From contig CAVSWT010000014.1 of assembly GCA_963731745.1 (NCBI GenBank), forward strand, positions 124,001 through 188,000: a stretch of DNA of 64,000 nt, written 5' to 3'. This document shows, piece by piece, positions 44,848 through 54,349 of the stretch. The position numbers and the translations under genes were made by a program. The notes beneath the pieces were generated by a model. The model saw nothing but the letters and a program-made list of their open reading frames with translations. It was not told the origin of the DNA and searched no databases. The first letter of the stretch is position 1. Each line of letters opens with the position of its first letter. Source of the DNA: CAVSWT01 sp963731745 (GTDB lineage: Bacteria > Bacteroidota > Ignavibacteria > Ignavibacteriales > Ignavibacteriaceae).

Positions 44848-46722
44848 TTACTTACGCTTTTTCTGCTGCGTTTTTGCATTTTGTTCTGCGGTTTCCATTA
44901 GTTTCTGCATAAACCCTTTTTTCTTATTCGGATTTTTTACAGGGACTAATTCCATTCCATCATGTTTATGATTAATATAATACTGTTGAGCAATCGAAAA
45001 TACATTAAACATAAAATAATATAAGTTTAATCCTGACGGAAAAGACATAAACATCAAAGTAAGCATTACAGGCATGACATAAACTAAAGCCTGCTGTTTA
45101 GGATCTTTTGTGCTCATCTTCTGCTGCACAAATGTTGTAACTCCCATTAACAATGCAAGTCCGCTAATATGCTGGATTCCAAACAGCGGAAGTTTAAAAC
45201 CTAAATTCAGTATTTCATCAGGTGCGGAAAGGTCTTTAATCCACAGCATAAACGGCTCCTGGCGAAGCTCAATTGCTATTTTGAACAATCCCCATAAAGC
45301 AACGAAAATCGGCATTTGCAATAACAGCGGTAAACATCCTCCAGCTGGATTGACTCCGTAAGTTGAGTACAGTTTCATAGTTTCTTTTTGCTGCTTCTGC
45401 TGGTCATCTTTATACTTTTCTTTAAGCTCATTTATTTTGGGCTGAAGCATCTGCATCTTCTTCATTGATTGATAACTTTGTTTCGTTAACGGATACAAAA
45501 CAAATTTTATTATCAATGAAAAAACAATAATTACCCAGCCATAATTCGGAATGAATGTATGTAAAAAGTTGAACAAAGGTAAAAGTATATATTCTGCGAT
45601 GGGACGAACGATGAATTTCAGACCGAAGAAACTTCCAAAATCAACAATTGCTTCTAAATTATGTCCATAAGTAGATAGTATATCGTAATCCACAGGGCCT
45701 ATATAGAGTAAAAAAGAAGTTTTTTCCAAAGCCTGGTTTTTAAAAGGAATAATTAAATGAGCATTATAAAATTCTTTAACGCCAACTTTATTAACGGTTT
45801 TTTTAGTTGCTTTAATGTATGCGCCATCGACTCCGGAAGGATTTGTAGGCGCTATTATAGCAGCAAAATATTTGTTTCTTACACCTAGCCAATCAATTCT
45901 TCCATTAAAATCTTCTTCATTCGGCTTATCTTCATCTTTGGCATCAACTGTTACTTGTTCTCCGCCATAATAAACGCTCGCATCAGAATAAGTTGCTTCA
46001 TCGACAGAATTTTTTTCAGTGAATCTTATCCCGTTTCCCCACACAAGATCATATGCATTGTTACTAATAAGATTATTCATGCCAACCATTTCGATGCTGC
46101 TGCCGATGCTGTATCTGTCTCCGTAAAACGTAAACAACTTATTAATATATTTTCCGCTGCCTGCGCTTAATTTGAAAGAGATGGTGACGCTGTCATTCCC
46201 GGTTAATTTAAATTTATTTTTTCTGGCATCAGTTGAAAAAATTAAATCTCCAGTATTGATTGCTTTGCCGTCTGCTGTAACAAATGCTAAATTATATGAG
46301 CCTCCTTCCGAATAATTAATAAGCTGAACACCAAATTTATACGGATCATTATTTTCTTCTCCGGCTGAATACCAGTTATTAAATTTTTTAAGATAATAGC
46401 GGACGAAATTACCGCCTTTTGTTGACAGCTCAATTATTGCAACATCGTTTTCTATCGTGATTATCTTTTCATTTTTCTTTAATGTATCTGCAGAGAAATA
46501 TTTACCAAAATCAGTCGGAGCTGATTGTTTAGGGGGGACTTCCTGCTTTTCAACTTTTTTCTCAGCTTCTTTTATAATTTTAGATGAATCAAGCACTACT
46601 TGAGTAGTGTCTTTCCCTTGTACATTCTTATTAACTTGATCAGGAGAAGGGGCATTTAAATACATCCACAAAATCAGTATTGCGCCGATAAGGATGAATG
46701 CAAAAGTGGTATTTTTATCCAT
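44848..46722 (-). CDS. yidC: Membrane protein insertase YidC
   Basis: The 624-residue protein inserts and folds inner-membrane proteins, alone or with SecYEG. There is an N-terminal membrane helix (about 5-21), a large periplasmic beta domain (about 60-350), and the conserved C-terminal helices with 'GWVIIVFSLIIKFVLYPLTK', 'MKKMQMLQPKINELKEKYKD', 'NPAGGCLPLLLQMPIFVALW' and 'FPSGLNLYYFMFN'. The C-terminal tail is basic. It follows yidD, rnpA and rpmH in the order conserved in many bacteria near the origin. Confidence 0.96.
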   Translation of the reverse strand: MDKNTTFAFILIGAILILWMYLNAPSPDQVNKNVQGKDTTQVVLDSSKIIKEAEKKVEKQEVPPKQSAPTDFGKYFSADTLKKNEKIITIENDVAIIELSTKGGNFVRYYLKKFNNWYSAGEENNDPYKFGVQLINYSEGGSYNLAFVTADGKAINTGDLIFSTDARKNKFKLTGNDSVTISFKLSAGSGKYINKLFTFYGDRYSIGSSIEMVGMNNLISNNAYDLVWGNGIRFTEKNSVDEATYSDASVYYGGEQVTVDAKDEDKPNEEDFNGRIDWLGVRNKYFAAIIAPTNPSGVDGAYIKATKKTVNKVGVKEFYNAHLIIPFKNQALEKTSFLLYIGPVDYDILSTYGHNLEAIVDFGSFFGLKFIVRPIAEYILLPLFNFLHTFIPNYGWVIIVFSLIIKFVLYPLTKQSYQSMKKMQMLQPKINELKEKYKDDQQKQQKETMKLYSTYGVNPAGGCLPLLLQMPIFVALWGLFKIAIELRQEPFMLWIKDLSAPDEILNLGFKLPLFGIQHISGLALLMGVTTFVQQKMSTKDPKQQALVYVMPVMLTLMFMSFPSGLNLYYFMFNVFSIAQQYYINHKHDGMELVPVKNPNKKKGFMQKLMETAEQNAKTQQKKRK

Positions 46723-46733
46723 TAAATATTCCG

Positions 46734-46943
46734 TTAAGTTAAAGGATCGTACCCACCCTTGTTAAATGGGTTACACCTTAAAATTCGCCAGATTGATTTT
46801 GCTCCGCCTTTAATAACGCCATACTTATTAAATGCTTGAATAGCATATTCAGAACAAGTTGGATAGAAACGGCACGAAGGCGGTAGCAGTGGTGATATAA
46901 ATTTTTTATAAAGGTTAATTATAAAAATAAAAATATATTTCAT
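46734..46943 (-). CDS. yidD: Membrane protein insertion efficiency factor YidD
   Basis: The 69-residue protein matches YidD: an amphipathic N-terminus followed by 'YKKFISPLLPPSCRFYPTCS' and 'YAIQAFNKYGVIKGG', then 'RCNPFNKGGYDPL'. The conserved Cys residues and the P-S-C-R-F-x-P-T-C-S-x-Y-A block are diagnostic. It helps YidC-dependent insertion at the inner membrane. It is between rnpA and yidC, with a 2-base gap to rnpA and an 11-base gap to yidC. Confidence 0.96.
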   Translation of the reverse strand: MKYIFIFIINLYKKFISPLLPPSCRFYPTCSEYAIQAFNKYGVIKGGAKSIWRILRCNPFNKGGYDPLT

Positions 46944-46944
46944 T

Positions 46945-47343
46945 TTAAAGATTGCCTTTGAGTATTTCCATTAACTCAATCATTTCCGGCATAATATCTT
47001 TAAGTTTCAATTTTTTATTTCTCTTTGCTGTAAGCGCATTTGCTGAAAAAACTACTTTTAAAACAATTTTTTTTTCTTCCGCAATATCCTTTAAAGTTTG
47101 TTTGTTTAGCCTATAAGATTCTTTAATTAATCTTTTAACTCTGTTTCTCCAAACGGCGTTTCCACTTTTTTTTGAAACAGCCGCCGCTATTTTAACCTCA
47201 GGGATTAAATGTTTTGTTTCAATTATAAAGCTAGCTTTTAGTTTTTTGTTTGCAGAAAAAATTGTTTTTCCTGAAGTATAAATAGATTCAAAATCTTTTT
47301 TACTTTTTATCCTTTCTTTTGCAGAAAGACTAAAACGCTTCAA
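46945..47343 (-). CDS. rnpA: Ribonuclease P protein component
   Basis: The 132-residue protein is the protein subunit of RNase P, which matures tRNA 5' ends with the catalytic RNA. The basic 'SAKERIKSKKDFESIYTSGK' opening and 'VSKKSGNAVWRNRVKRLIKE' (the R-N-R RNA-binding motif) are characteristic. It is five bases from rpmH, the usual gene pair, and two bases from yidD. Confidence 0.95.
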   Translation of the reverse strand: MKRFSLSAKERIKSKKDFESIYTSGKTIFSANKKLKASFIIETKHLIPEVKIAAAVSKKSGNAVWRNRVKRLIKESYRLNKQTLKDIAEEKKIVLKVVFSANALTAKRNKKLKLKDIMPEMIELMEILKGNL

Positions 47344-47348
47344 TTGAA

Positions 47349-47495
47349 TTATTTCTCATCGCTAACAGTTAGTTTTTTTCTTCCTCGCGCACGTCTTCTT
47401 GCTAAAACTTTTCTGCCGTTTTTGGTTTTCATTCTTTCTCTAAAGCCGTGCTTATTTTTTCTTTTTCTATTGCTCGGCTGAAATGTTCTTTTCAT
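47349..47495 (-). CDS. rpmH: 50S ribosomal protein L34
   Basis: A 48-residue basic protein, too short for many gene finders, starting at ATG 47495 with AAGGAGT eight bases upstream. It reads 'MKRTFQPSNRKRKNKHGFRE' then 'RMKTKNGRKVLARRRARGRK', the typical L34 sequence. L34 is a structural protein of the large ribosomal subunit. It heads the rpmH-rnpA-yidD-yidC group facing away from dnaA. Confidence 0.97.
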   Translation of the reverse strand: MKRTFQPSNRKRKNKHGFRERMKTKNGRKVLARRRARGRKKLTVSDEK

Positions 47496-47689
47496 GATCA
47501 ACTCCTTTTTACAAAAAGACTGTAAAAATAGCTATTGCAGGCTAAATAAACAAGATAAAACCATATGTAATAAGCAGGTAGTTTAATTTAAAAATGTTTT
47601 TTGAAATAAACTCAAAATTAATTTGCAGAAGGGATTTAGAGTCCTTATTTTTTAATACAGATACGCTCTTAAAATTAATGTTAATATCT

Positions 47690-47698
47690 TGTGGATAT
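47690..47698 (-). promoter_or_regulatory. DnaA-box-like site (8 of 9)
   Basis: The plus strand reads tgtggatat, one mismatch to tgtggataa, the complement of the E. coli-type consensus ttatccaca. It lies in the rpmH-dnaA gap. Confidence 0.45.
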
Positions 47699-47707
47699 AT
47701 TTAATCT

Positions 47708-47724
47708 TGTGAAAACGTTTCACA
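47708..47724. promoter_or_regulatory. Perfect 7-bp inverted repeat containing a box-like sequence
   Basis: The sequence tgtgaaa-acg-tttcaca reads symmetrically about a 3-base centre. Each arm resembles a degenerate DnaA box, so it may bind DnaA as a pair or another symmetric regulator. Confidence 0.35.
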
Positions 47725-47917
47725 TTTCTCTTCGGCAAAAAAATCGCCGGGAAGTAAACACATTTTTGTTGATTAATTAAAATAGAGGCTCTAACCTCCT
47801 TAATCCAAACAAAATAACCGCGCTTACTTAATGTTAATAAGTTGTGAATTGTTTTCCCGCTTGGGGCATTTTTTAGTATAAGTTTAATTTTTGTTTTATT
47901 TGAATAACTTTTTGTTT

Positions 47918-47926
47918 TGTGGATAA
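47918..47926 (-). promoter_or_regulatory. Exact DnaA box directly before dnaA
   Basis: The plus strand reads tgtggataa, an exact complement of ttatccaca, seven bases before the dnaA ATG. A box this close to the start suggests DnaA controls its own gene, as in E. coli, though it may also be part of the origin. Confidence 0.6.
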
Positions 47927-47932
47927 ACATTT

Positions 47933-49333
47933 ATGATTATTAGTGAACCAATTAAAAATTTTACAGATTTAAAGCCTAATGAAGTTTGGAGTGAATGCTT
48001 AAAAACTATTAAAGATAATGTAACCACCATGACTTTTAACACGTGGTTCTTGCCTATTAAACCACTTGAGCTGGCGGATAAAACATTAAAAGTACAGCTG
48101 CCGAGCCAGTTTTTTTGGGAGTGGATTGATGAACATTATAACACACTTATAAACAAAACACTTAAAAAAGTTTTAGGCGAAGAATCAAAATTAGCATACA
48201 TAATTACGGAAGAAATTGAAGTAAGAGATAATACTGAGATTAAAAAGGAAGTTCCTGCAGCAACTAAACAGAGTGAACCAAAAAAAGAACTTCCGATGTT
48301 TGAGACTTATTTAAATTCCCGCTATACATTTGAAAATTTCATTAAGGGCGAGGGCAATCAACTTGCTCGTGCTGCAGGAAGTGCAATTGGAGATAATCCC
48401 GGAGGGACTTCATTCAATCCACTGTTTTTATATGGCGGCGTTGGTTTAGGCAAAACACACCTTATTCAGGCAATTGGAAATAAGATTGTTAATAATTTTC
48501 CGGAAAAAAAAGTAATATATCTTTCTTCAGATATTTTTACTGTCGAGTTTGTAGAAGCTATTCAATCTAATACCGTAAATGATTTTTCCAGTTTTTACCG
48601 TGGAATGGATGTTCTAATAATTGATGATATCCAATTTTTAATCGGAAAAGAAAAAACACAGGATCTTTTCTTTCATATTTTTAATACACTTCATCAATCC
48701 AGAAAACAAATTATTCTTTCCAGCGATAAGCCGCCAAAAGATTTAAAAGGCTTAGATGATAGATTGATTTCAAGATTTCAATGGGGATTAACGGCCGACA
48801 TCCAACCGCCTGATCTTGAAACCAGGATTGCAATTCTTAAGCGTAAGGCTGATGATTATGGTATGATGGTTTCAAATGATATTTTAGAATATATAGCAGC
48901 AAATATTACCAGCAATATTAGAGAACTTGAGGGCTGCTTAATTAAGCTCCTGGCAAATGCTTCACTTAGTTCCAAAGAAATTAATATTGAACTTGCCAAA
49001 AAAACAGTAAAGGAAATTGCGACAGACAGAAAAGTAAACATTACTATTGAAAATATTACTAAAGTTGTTTGTTCATACCTTAATATTGATGAAAATAAGG
49101 TTCGAGATAAAACAAGAAAAAAAGAAGTTGTTTTGGCAAGGCAAGTCGCAATGTATTTATCAAAAGAATTAACTAAATCATCTTTAAAAACCATCGGGCT
49201 GCATTTTGGCGGAAGAGATCATTCAACCGTAATTCACGCGTGCGGGGCAATCGATCAATTGCGGGTTACCGATTCAGTTCTTGATGAAATGATAGAAACA
49301 CTTCGAAACCAGATTGAAATAAGTTCTTCATGA
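47933..49333 (+). CDS. dnaA: Chromosomal replication initiator DnaA
   Basis: The 466-residue protein binds DnaA boxes at oriC, opens the duplex and loads the helicase. Domain I (about 13-95) starts 'EVWSECLKTIKDNVTTMTFN'; a linker follows; domain III is an AAA+ ATPase with Walker A 'GGVGLGKTHL' (168-177) and Walker B 'LIIDDIQ' (about 228-234); domain IV ends with the signature 'GGRDHSTV' (from 426). It runs on the plus strand away from rpmH and meets the gyrA-DinB group head-on, which puts dnaN about 7.5 kb away and inverted. Confidence 0.97.
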   Translation: MIISEPIKNFTDLKPNEVWSECLKTIKDNVTTMTFNTWFLPIKPLELADKTLKVQLPSQFFWEWIDEHYNTLINKTLKKVLGEESKLAYIITEEIEVRDNTEIKKEVPAATKQSEPKKELPMFETYLNSRYTFENFIKGEGNQLARAAGSAIGDNPGGTSFNPLFLYGGVGLGKTHLIQAIGNKIVNNFPEKKVIYLSSDIFTVEFVEAIQSNTVNDFSSFYRGMDVLIIDDIQFLIGKEKTQDLFFHIFNTLHQSRKQIILSSDKPPKDLKGLDDRLISRFQWGLTADIQPPDLETRIAILKRKADDYGMMVSNDILEYIAANITSNIRELEGCLIKLLANASLSSKEINIELAKKTVKEIATDRKVNITIENITKVVCSYLNIDENKVRDKTRKKEVVLARQVAMYLSKELTKSSLKTIGLHFGGRDHSTVIHACGAIDQLRVTDSVLDEMIETLRNQIEISSS

Positions 49334-49343
49334 TAGAATTTAT

Positions 49344-49808
49344 TTATATCTTCTTTTCTCTTTCATAAACTATATAATCTGTAATAGGCGGTGTTGCCCA
49401 ATTGCTCCGTAAAAGCAGGGCTATCTGGCCTCTGTGGTAAGAGGAATGATTTGCGATATGGGTTAATATCTGTGAAATGTTATTGACAAACTCTATCCCT
49501 TTAGAGTTTTGATATTTAATCTTCTTTATTAATCCTTCTTCTGATAATGAATCAATAAACTTAAGCCACTCTTTTGAACTTTTATAGGATAAGCCTCGCA
49601 TATCTTCAATTGAGTATTTATTCCAAAAATTTTGAGACGCTCTTTCAGGATCATTAATTCTTTTAAACCAATTGATTTGGGCATCAATTATATGTCCCAT
49701 AATTTGGAAGGCTTTTTCATTTTTCCCCTCAATCTGGGCTAAAGAGTTTATGCTTTTTTCATTAGCCCAATGATTATAGTTAAACAAATCCACAAAATGA
49801 TCTTTCAT
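49344..49808 (-). CDS. DinB-family four-helix protein
   Basis: The 154-residue protein fits DinB/YfiT-like metal-binding four-helix bundles. The three expected His are in 'LFNYNHWAN' (His14), 'IMGHIIDAQINWF' (about His39) and 'HIANHSSYHRGQIALLLRSN' (the C-terminal His pair). Some relatives are thiol transferases or act in detoxification, but the function is unassigned. It is 53 bases from gyrA on the same strand and ends ten bases from dnaA. Confidence 0.85.
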   Translation of the reverse strand: MKDHFVDLFNYNHWANEKSINSLAQIEGKNEKAFQIMGHIIDAQINWFKRINDPERASQNFWNKYSIEDMRGLSYKSSKEWLKFIDSLSEEGLIKKIKYQNSKGIEFVNNISQILTHIANHSSYHRGQIALLLRSNWATPPITDYIVYEREKKI

Positions 49809-49861
49809 GTTTAACCTTCTTTCCGTTTTATCAGAATTATAGAATTACGTATAATTAAAAA

Positions 49862-52324
49862 CTAAATTAATTCTGCATCAGAAGGAATCTCACCTTCTTC
49901 ATCTTCCGAAATTACTTTTGCGATATCAGCAATTGAGTCACCATCATTCAGCCTTATTACCCTAACGCCCTGGGTATTCCTTCCCATCACCCGGATATCA
50001 GAAACGCTTTGCCGAATTACCATTCCTTGAGTTGAGATTATAACAAGTTCATCGCCATCAACAACCTCCATTAACGCCATCATCTTTCCGACTTTATCGC
50101 TAGTCTTAACTGTTATTACCCCTTTCCCGCCGCGTTTAGTAATTCTATAATCATTTATATCGGATCTTTTTCCAAATCCTTTTTCGGTAACAACAAGAAT
50201 CGTGTCTTTTCTCTTTATAACTAACAGGCCAACGACTCTATCTCCCTTACCTAATCTTACGCCTCTTACTCCTGTAGCTGTTCTTCCCATATCTCTAACA
50301 TCATTTTCATGGAAACGAATCGCAAAGCCGTGATAAGTGCCAAGCACTATATCATTATTTCCATCAGTCATTTTAACAGCAATTAAACTGTCACCCTTGT
50401 TTAAGTTAATTGCATTTATACCACCTTTTCTTACATTGCCATAAGCGGAAAGAACGGTTTTTTTAATGGTGCCTTGTTCTGTAGCCATAATTAAATAGCT
50501 GTCATCTTTAAATTCTTTAACGGTTACAAAAGCAGTAATGTTTTCTTCTTTATCCTTCTCAAGAAGATTTACAACTGACCGTCCTCTGCTTGCCCTTCCA
50601 CTCTCTGGAATTTCATGAACCTTAAGCCAGTAGCACTTCCCTTTGTCGGTGAAGAATAAAATATATTGATGCGTGGAAGCAATAAACATATGTTCAATAA
50701 AGTCGTCATCTTTTGTTCCCGCGCCAGTAACTCCTTTGCCGCCGCGGCCTTGTTTGCGGTAACCGCTAACTGGAAAGCGTTTTATAAACCCGGTGTGCGA
50801 AATTGTAACCACCACATCTTCTTCGGCAATTATATCTTCGAGAGAAAATTCTTCATAGTTATATATTATTTCCGTTCTTCTAGCGTCGCCATATCTTTCC
50901 TTTATTAGAAGCAGCTCGTCTTTAATAATCAAATATCTTTTTTCTTCGCTGTCCAAAATTCCTTTTAATTTTTCAATCAATTTTATAATGTCTTTGTATT
51001 CATCTTCTATTTTCTTTCTTTCTAATCCAGTTAACCTCTGCAGCCGCATATCAAGAATAGCTTTAGCTTGTATCTCGCTCAACTTGAACTTTTTTATCAA
51101 GTTGTTTTTTGCGGTTTCAACATCTCTCGATTTTTTGATTGTTTCTATTACTGCATCAATATTGTCAAGAGCAATTATGTAACCTTCCAAAATATGTGCT
51201 CTGCGCTCTGCGGCATCAAGTTCGTATTTAGTTCTTCTTATAAGAACGCTCATGCGATGATTAATAAAATGCTGCATCATTTCTTTAAGTGTCAGCACTT
51301 TCGGAACACCCCCAACAAGAGCCAGCATTATAACACCGAATGTCGTCTGCATCTGCGTATGCTTAAACAACTGATTTAAAACTACTGCGGGTTGAGCGTC
51401 CCTTTTTAATTCTATTACGACTCGCATTCCATCTCTGTCCGATTCGTCCCTTATATTTGAAAGATCATTTAGCTTGCCTTCCTTAACTAAGTCGGCAATT
51501 TTTTCAATAAGGTTTGCCTTGTTAACTTGATACGGAAGTTCGGTTATTATTATGTTTTCTTTATTGTTTTTTAGAGTTTCAATATTTGCTTTTGCCCTGA
51601 CGATTATTTTGCCCCGACCTGTGGTGTAGGCTTCTTTAACTCCGGTATAACCATATATAATTCCTCCGGTAGGAAAATCGGGAGCAATTACATATTTCAT
51701 TAATTTTTCTACTGTGGTATCCGGATTTTTGATTAATGCAATTATTCCGTCTATTACTTCTGTAAGATTTTGCGGTGGAATATTTGTCGCCATTCCAACT
51801 GCTATCCCGCTGGCACCATTTACTAAAAGATTTGGAAGATACGAAGGCATCACCGTTGGCTCTTGAAGAGAGTCATCAAAGTTAGAAGTAAAATCAACTG
51901 TGTTTTTATCAAGGTCTCTTAAAATTTCTTCAGAAATTCTAGCAAGCCTTGCCTCTGTATATCTCATTGCCGCAGGTGAGTCTCCATCAACAGAGCCAAA
52001 ATTACCCTGACCGTCAACCAGCGGATAACGCAGGGAAAAATCTTGAACCATTCGAACCATTGAATCATAAACCGCAGTATCGCCGTGCGGATGGTATTTA
52101 CCTAAAACCTCTCCGACAATTCTTGCCGATTTTTTATAAGCCTTGTTGTATGCCACTCCCAGTTCATGCATTCCAAAAAGAACTCTTCTATGAACAGGTT
52201 TTAATCCGTCTCTTACATCCGGCAAAGCTCGCGAGACAATAACAGACATCGAATAATCGATGTATGAAGATTTCATTTCTTCTTCTAATGAAACGGGAAT
52301 TATTTTTTCAAAAATTGTTGCCAT
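49862..52324 (-). CDS. gyrA: DNA gyrase subunit A
   Basis: The 820-residue protein is the DNA-breaking subunit of gyrase. The winged helix has catalytic Tyr122 in 'PAAMRYTEARLARI', aligned with Tyr122 of the E. coli enzyme. The quinolone region reads 'HPHGDTAVYD' with Thr83 and Asp87 by E. coli numbering. The C-terminal beta-pinwheel contains the gyrA box 'QGRGGKGVTG', which distinguishes it from ParC. The acidic tail 'EDEEGEIPSDAE' is usual. It follows gyrB by 28 bases in the dnaN-recF-DUF721-gyrB-gyrA group. Confidence 0.97.
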   Translation of the reverse strand: MATIFEKIIPVSLEEEMKSSYIDYSMSVIVSRALPDVRDGLKPVHRRVLFGMHELGVAYNKAYKKSARIVGEVLGKYHPHGDTAVYDSMVRMVQDFSLRYPLVDGQGNFGSVDGDSPAAMRYTEARLARISEEILRDLDKNTVDFTSNFDDSLQEPTVMPSYLPNLLVNGASGIAVGMATNIPPQNLTEVIDGIIALIKNPDTTVEKLMKYVIAPDFPTGGIIYGYTGVKEAYTTGRGKIIVRAKANIETLKNNKENIIITELPYQVNKANLIEKIADLVKEGKLNDLSNIRDESDRDGMRVVIELKRDAQPAVVLNQLFKHTQMQTTFGVIMLALVGGVPKVLTLKEMMQHFINHRMSVLIRRTKYELDAAERRAHILEGYIIALDNIDAVIETIKKSRDVETAKNNLIKKFKLSEIQAKAILDMRLQRLTGLERKKIEDEYKDIIKLIEKLKGILDSEEKRYLIIKDELLLIKERYGDARRTEIIYNYEEFSLEDIIAEEDVVVTISHTGFIKRFPVSGYRKQGRGGKGVTGAGTKDDDFIEHMFIASTHQYILFFTDKGKCYWLKVHEIPESGRASRGRSVVNLLEKDKEENITAFVTVKEFKDDSYLIMATEQGTIKKTVLSAYGNVRKGGINAINLNKGDSLIAVKMTDGNNDIVLGTYHGFAIRFHENDVRDMGRTATGVRGVRLGKGDRVVGLLVIKRKDTILVVTEKGFGKRSDINDYRITKRGGKGVITVKTSDKVGKMMALMEVVDGDELVIISTQGMVIRQSVSDIRVMGRNTQGVRVIRLNDGDSIADIAKVISEDEEGEIPSDAELI

Positions 52325-52352
52325 AAAACTTCTACTTTTACTTTATTAATTT

Positions 52353-54326
52353 TTAAACATCCAAGTTTCTAACATACTTGGCATTCTTTTCTATAAATTC
52401 TCTTCTAGGCTCAACTGCATCACCCATAAGTGTTTCAAATATTTTATCTGCTGTTGCCGCACTATCTAGGGTTACCTGAAGTACCGTTCTGGTTTCAGGA
52501 TTCATAGTTGTTTCCCACAATTGCAGCGGGTTCATTTCTCCCAATCCTTTATATCGAGAAATTGTTATTCCTTTTATCGTGCCTTCTTCAATTGCCGTTT
52601 CCAGGTTTTCTTCTTCTGTTTCTTTTCCGTTAGGCTTCATTCTTTTGATTATTTCATCACGCTCAGTTTCGTCAAAGGCATAATATTCCTGCTTTCCTTT
52701 TTTAACTTTATATAAAGGCGGTTGAGCTATATAGACTTTGCCTGAAGTTATTAATTCTTTCATGTGCCTATAAAGAAATGTTAAAAGCAATGTTCTAATA
52801 TGGCTGCCGTCTACATCAGCATCTGTCATCAATATAATTTTTCCATACCTTGCTTTTTCGTGATTAAATTCTGCCCCAAGGCCAGCACCAATTGCAGCGA
52901 TGATCGCTTTAATTTCGTTATTCTCTAGAATTTTAGTCAGCTTAGCTTTTTCAACATTTAGTATTTTTCCTTTTAATGGAAGGATTGCTTGAAATCTTCT
53001 GTCTCTGCCTTGTTTAGCGGAACCGCCGGCAGAATCCCCCTCAACAATGTATATCTCACAATGCTCAGGGTCGGTTATAGAGCAATCGGCAAGCTTGCCA
53101 GGTAAATTCATGCTGTCAAGGGCGTTCTTTCTTCTGGCTAAGTCTCTGGCTTTTCTAGCAGCTTCACGAGCTTCTGCTGCCCGGGCACATTTTTCAATTA
53201 TCTTTTTACCGACCGAAGGATTTTCTTCTAAATATTCTGCAAGTTTTTCACCGACTAATGTTTCTACGGCAGATTTTGTTTCGCTGTTTCCAAGCTTCGT
53301 TTTGGTTTGCCCTTCAAACTGAGGCTCTGCAACCTTAACTGAAATAACCGCTGTTAATCCTTCTCTAAAATCATCGCCGGTTAAATTAATTTTACCTTCT
53401 TTAATAAGATTGTTTTTATACGCGTAATTATTTAAGGTTCTTGTGAGAGCTGTTTTAAAGCCAACCAGATGCGTGCCGCCCTCGTGTGTATTTATATTAT
53501 TCACATAGGAAAAAATATTTTCAGAATAGGTGTTGTTATATTGAAATGCAATTTCAATGGGTGTACTGTCTTTTTCTCCTTCAATATAAACCGGCTTATG
53601 CATTGACTCTCGGGTTTCATCAAGGTATTTGACAAACTCTATTAAACCGCCTTTAAAATGATATTCTTCTTCTTCGCCGCCGTTTCTTTTATCGGTTATT
53701 TTTATTGTAATATTTTTATTTAAATAAGCCAGCTCTCTCATTCTTTCTGCTAGAGTATCAAACTTAAATTTTGTCGCCTTAAATATCTCTGCATCAGGAA
53801 TAAAAGTGATTGTCGTTCCTGTTTCGTTTTTTTTCGCTTTATCTATTACAGCAACATCTTTAACTGGGAGTCCTCTAACATACTCCTGAAAATAAACTTT
53901 TCCATCTCTTCTTACTTCCGCTTTTAAAGAAGAAGAAAGAGCGTTAACCACCGAAACTCCAACGCCGTGTAAACCACCTGAAACTTTATATGTATCTTTA
54001 TCAAATTTACCCCCGGCATGAAGCACGGTCATTACAATTTCCAAGGCTGATTTTTTTTCAACCGGGTGCATATCTACAGGTATCCCGCGCCCATTATCCA
54101 CAACAGTAATGCTTTCGTCTTTATTTATGGTAATGGAAATCATATCTGCATAGCCGCCAAGTGCTTCATCAATGCTATTATCAACTACTTCGTTTACTAG
54201 GTGATGAAATCCTCTAGTTCCTACATCTCCAATATACATCGCTGGACGTTTTCTTACAGCTTCAAGTCCTTTAAGTACATTTATATTTTTGGCACTATAC
54301 TCGTTTTTATTTTTAGCGTTATCCAT
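52353..54326 (-). CDS. gyrB: DNA gyrase subunit B
   Basis: The 657-residue protein is the ATPase subunit. Features in order: 'LEAVRKRPAMYIGDVGTRGF' with the nearby ATP-site 'EVVDNSIDEAL'; 'VVDNGRGIPVDMHPVEKKSA'; 'GGKFDKDTYKVSGGLHGVGV'; and the TOPRIM part 'YIVEGDSAGGSAKQGRDRRF' with 'TDADVDGSHIRTLLLTF'. It lacks the long insert seen in some Proteobacteria, and 657 residues is normal for that form. It works with GyrA to add negative supercoils. Confidence 0.97.
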   Translation of the reverse strand: MDNAKNKNEYSAKNINVLKGLEAVRKRPAMYIGDVGTRGFHHLVNEVVDNSIDEALGGYADMISITINKDESITVVDNGRGIPVDMHPVEKKSALEIVMTVLHAGGKFDKDTYKVSGGLHGVGVSVVNALSSSLKAEVRRDGKVYFQEYVRGLPVKDVAVIDKAKKNETGTTITFIPDAEIFKATKFKFDTLAERMRELAYLNKNITIKITDKRNGGEEEEYHFKGGLIEFVKYLDETRESMHKPVYIEGEKDSTPIEIAFQYNNTYSENIFSYVNNINTHEGGTHLVGFKTALTRTLNNYAYKNNLIKEGKINLTGDDFREGLTAVISVKVAEPQFEGQTKTKLGNSETKSAVETLVGEKLAEYLEENPSVGKKIIEKCARAAEAREAARKARDLARRKNALDSMNLPGKLADCSITDPEHCEIYIVEGDSAGGSAKQGRDRRFQAILPLKGKILNVEKAKLTKILENNEIKAIIAAIGAGLGAEFNHEKARYGKIILMTDADVDGSHIRTLLLTFLYRHMKELITSGKVYIAQPPLYKVKKGKQEYYAFDETERDEIIKRMKPNGKETEEENLETAIEEGTIKGITISRYKGLGEMNPLQLWETTMNPETRTVLQVTLDSAATADKIFETLMGDAVEPRREFIEKNAKYVRNLDV

Positions 54327-54349
54327 ATTTTTCCTAAAATGTTTAATGG

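Larger units (their letters stand above)
47496..47932. other. rpmH-dnaA intergenic region, candidate oriC
   Basis: A 437-base gap between the divergent rpmH and dnaA genes, with no credible gene (a 92-codon frame over 47652-47930 has no family features). It is AT-rich and contains one exact DnaA box (tgtggataa, 47918-47926), one near-exact (tgtggatat, 47690-47698), a palindrome tgtgaaaacgtttcaca at 47708-47724 whose left half resembles a box, and a weaker tgtgaattg at 47843-47851. This is the usual position of oriC in many bacteria. The alternative is the gap at 57452-57814. Confidence 0.55.

Noticed and set aside
47652..47930. A 92-codon minus-strand frame in the rpmH-dnaA gap
   Set aside because: It is basic and low in sequence complexity, resembles no family, has no ribosome binding site and overlies DnaA-box-like sites; a chance frame in AT-rich DNA.
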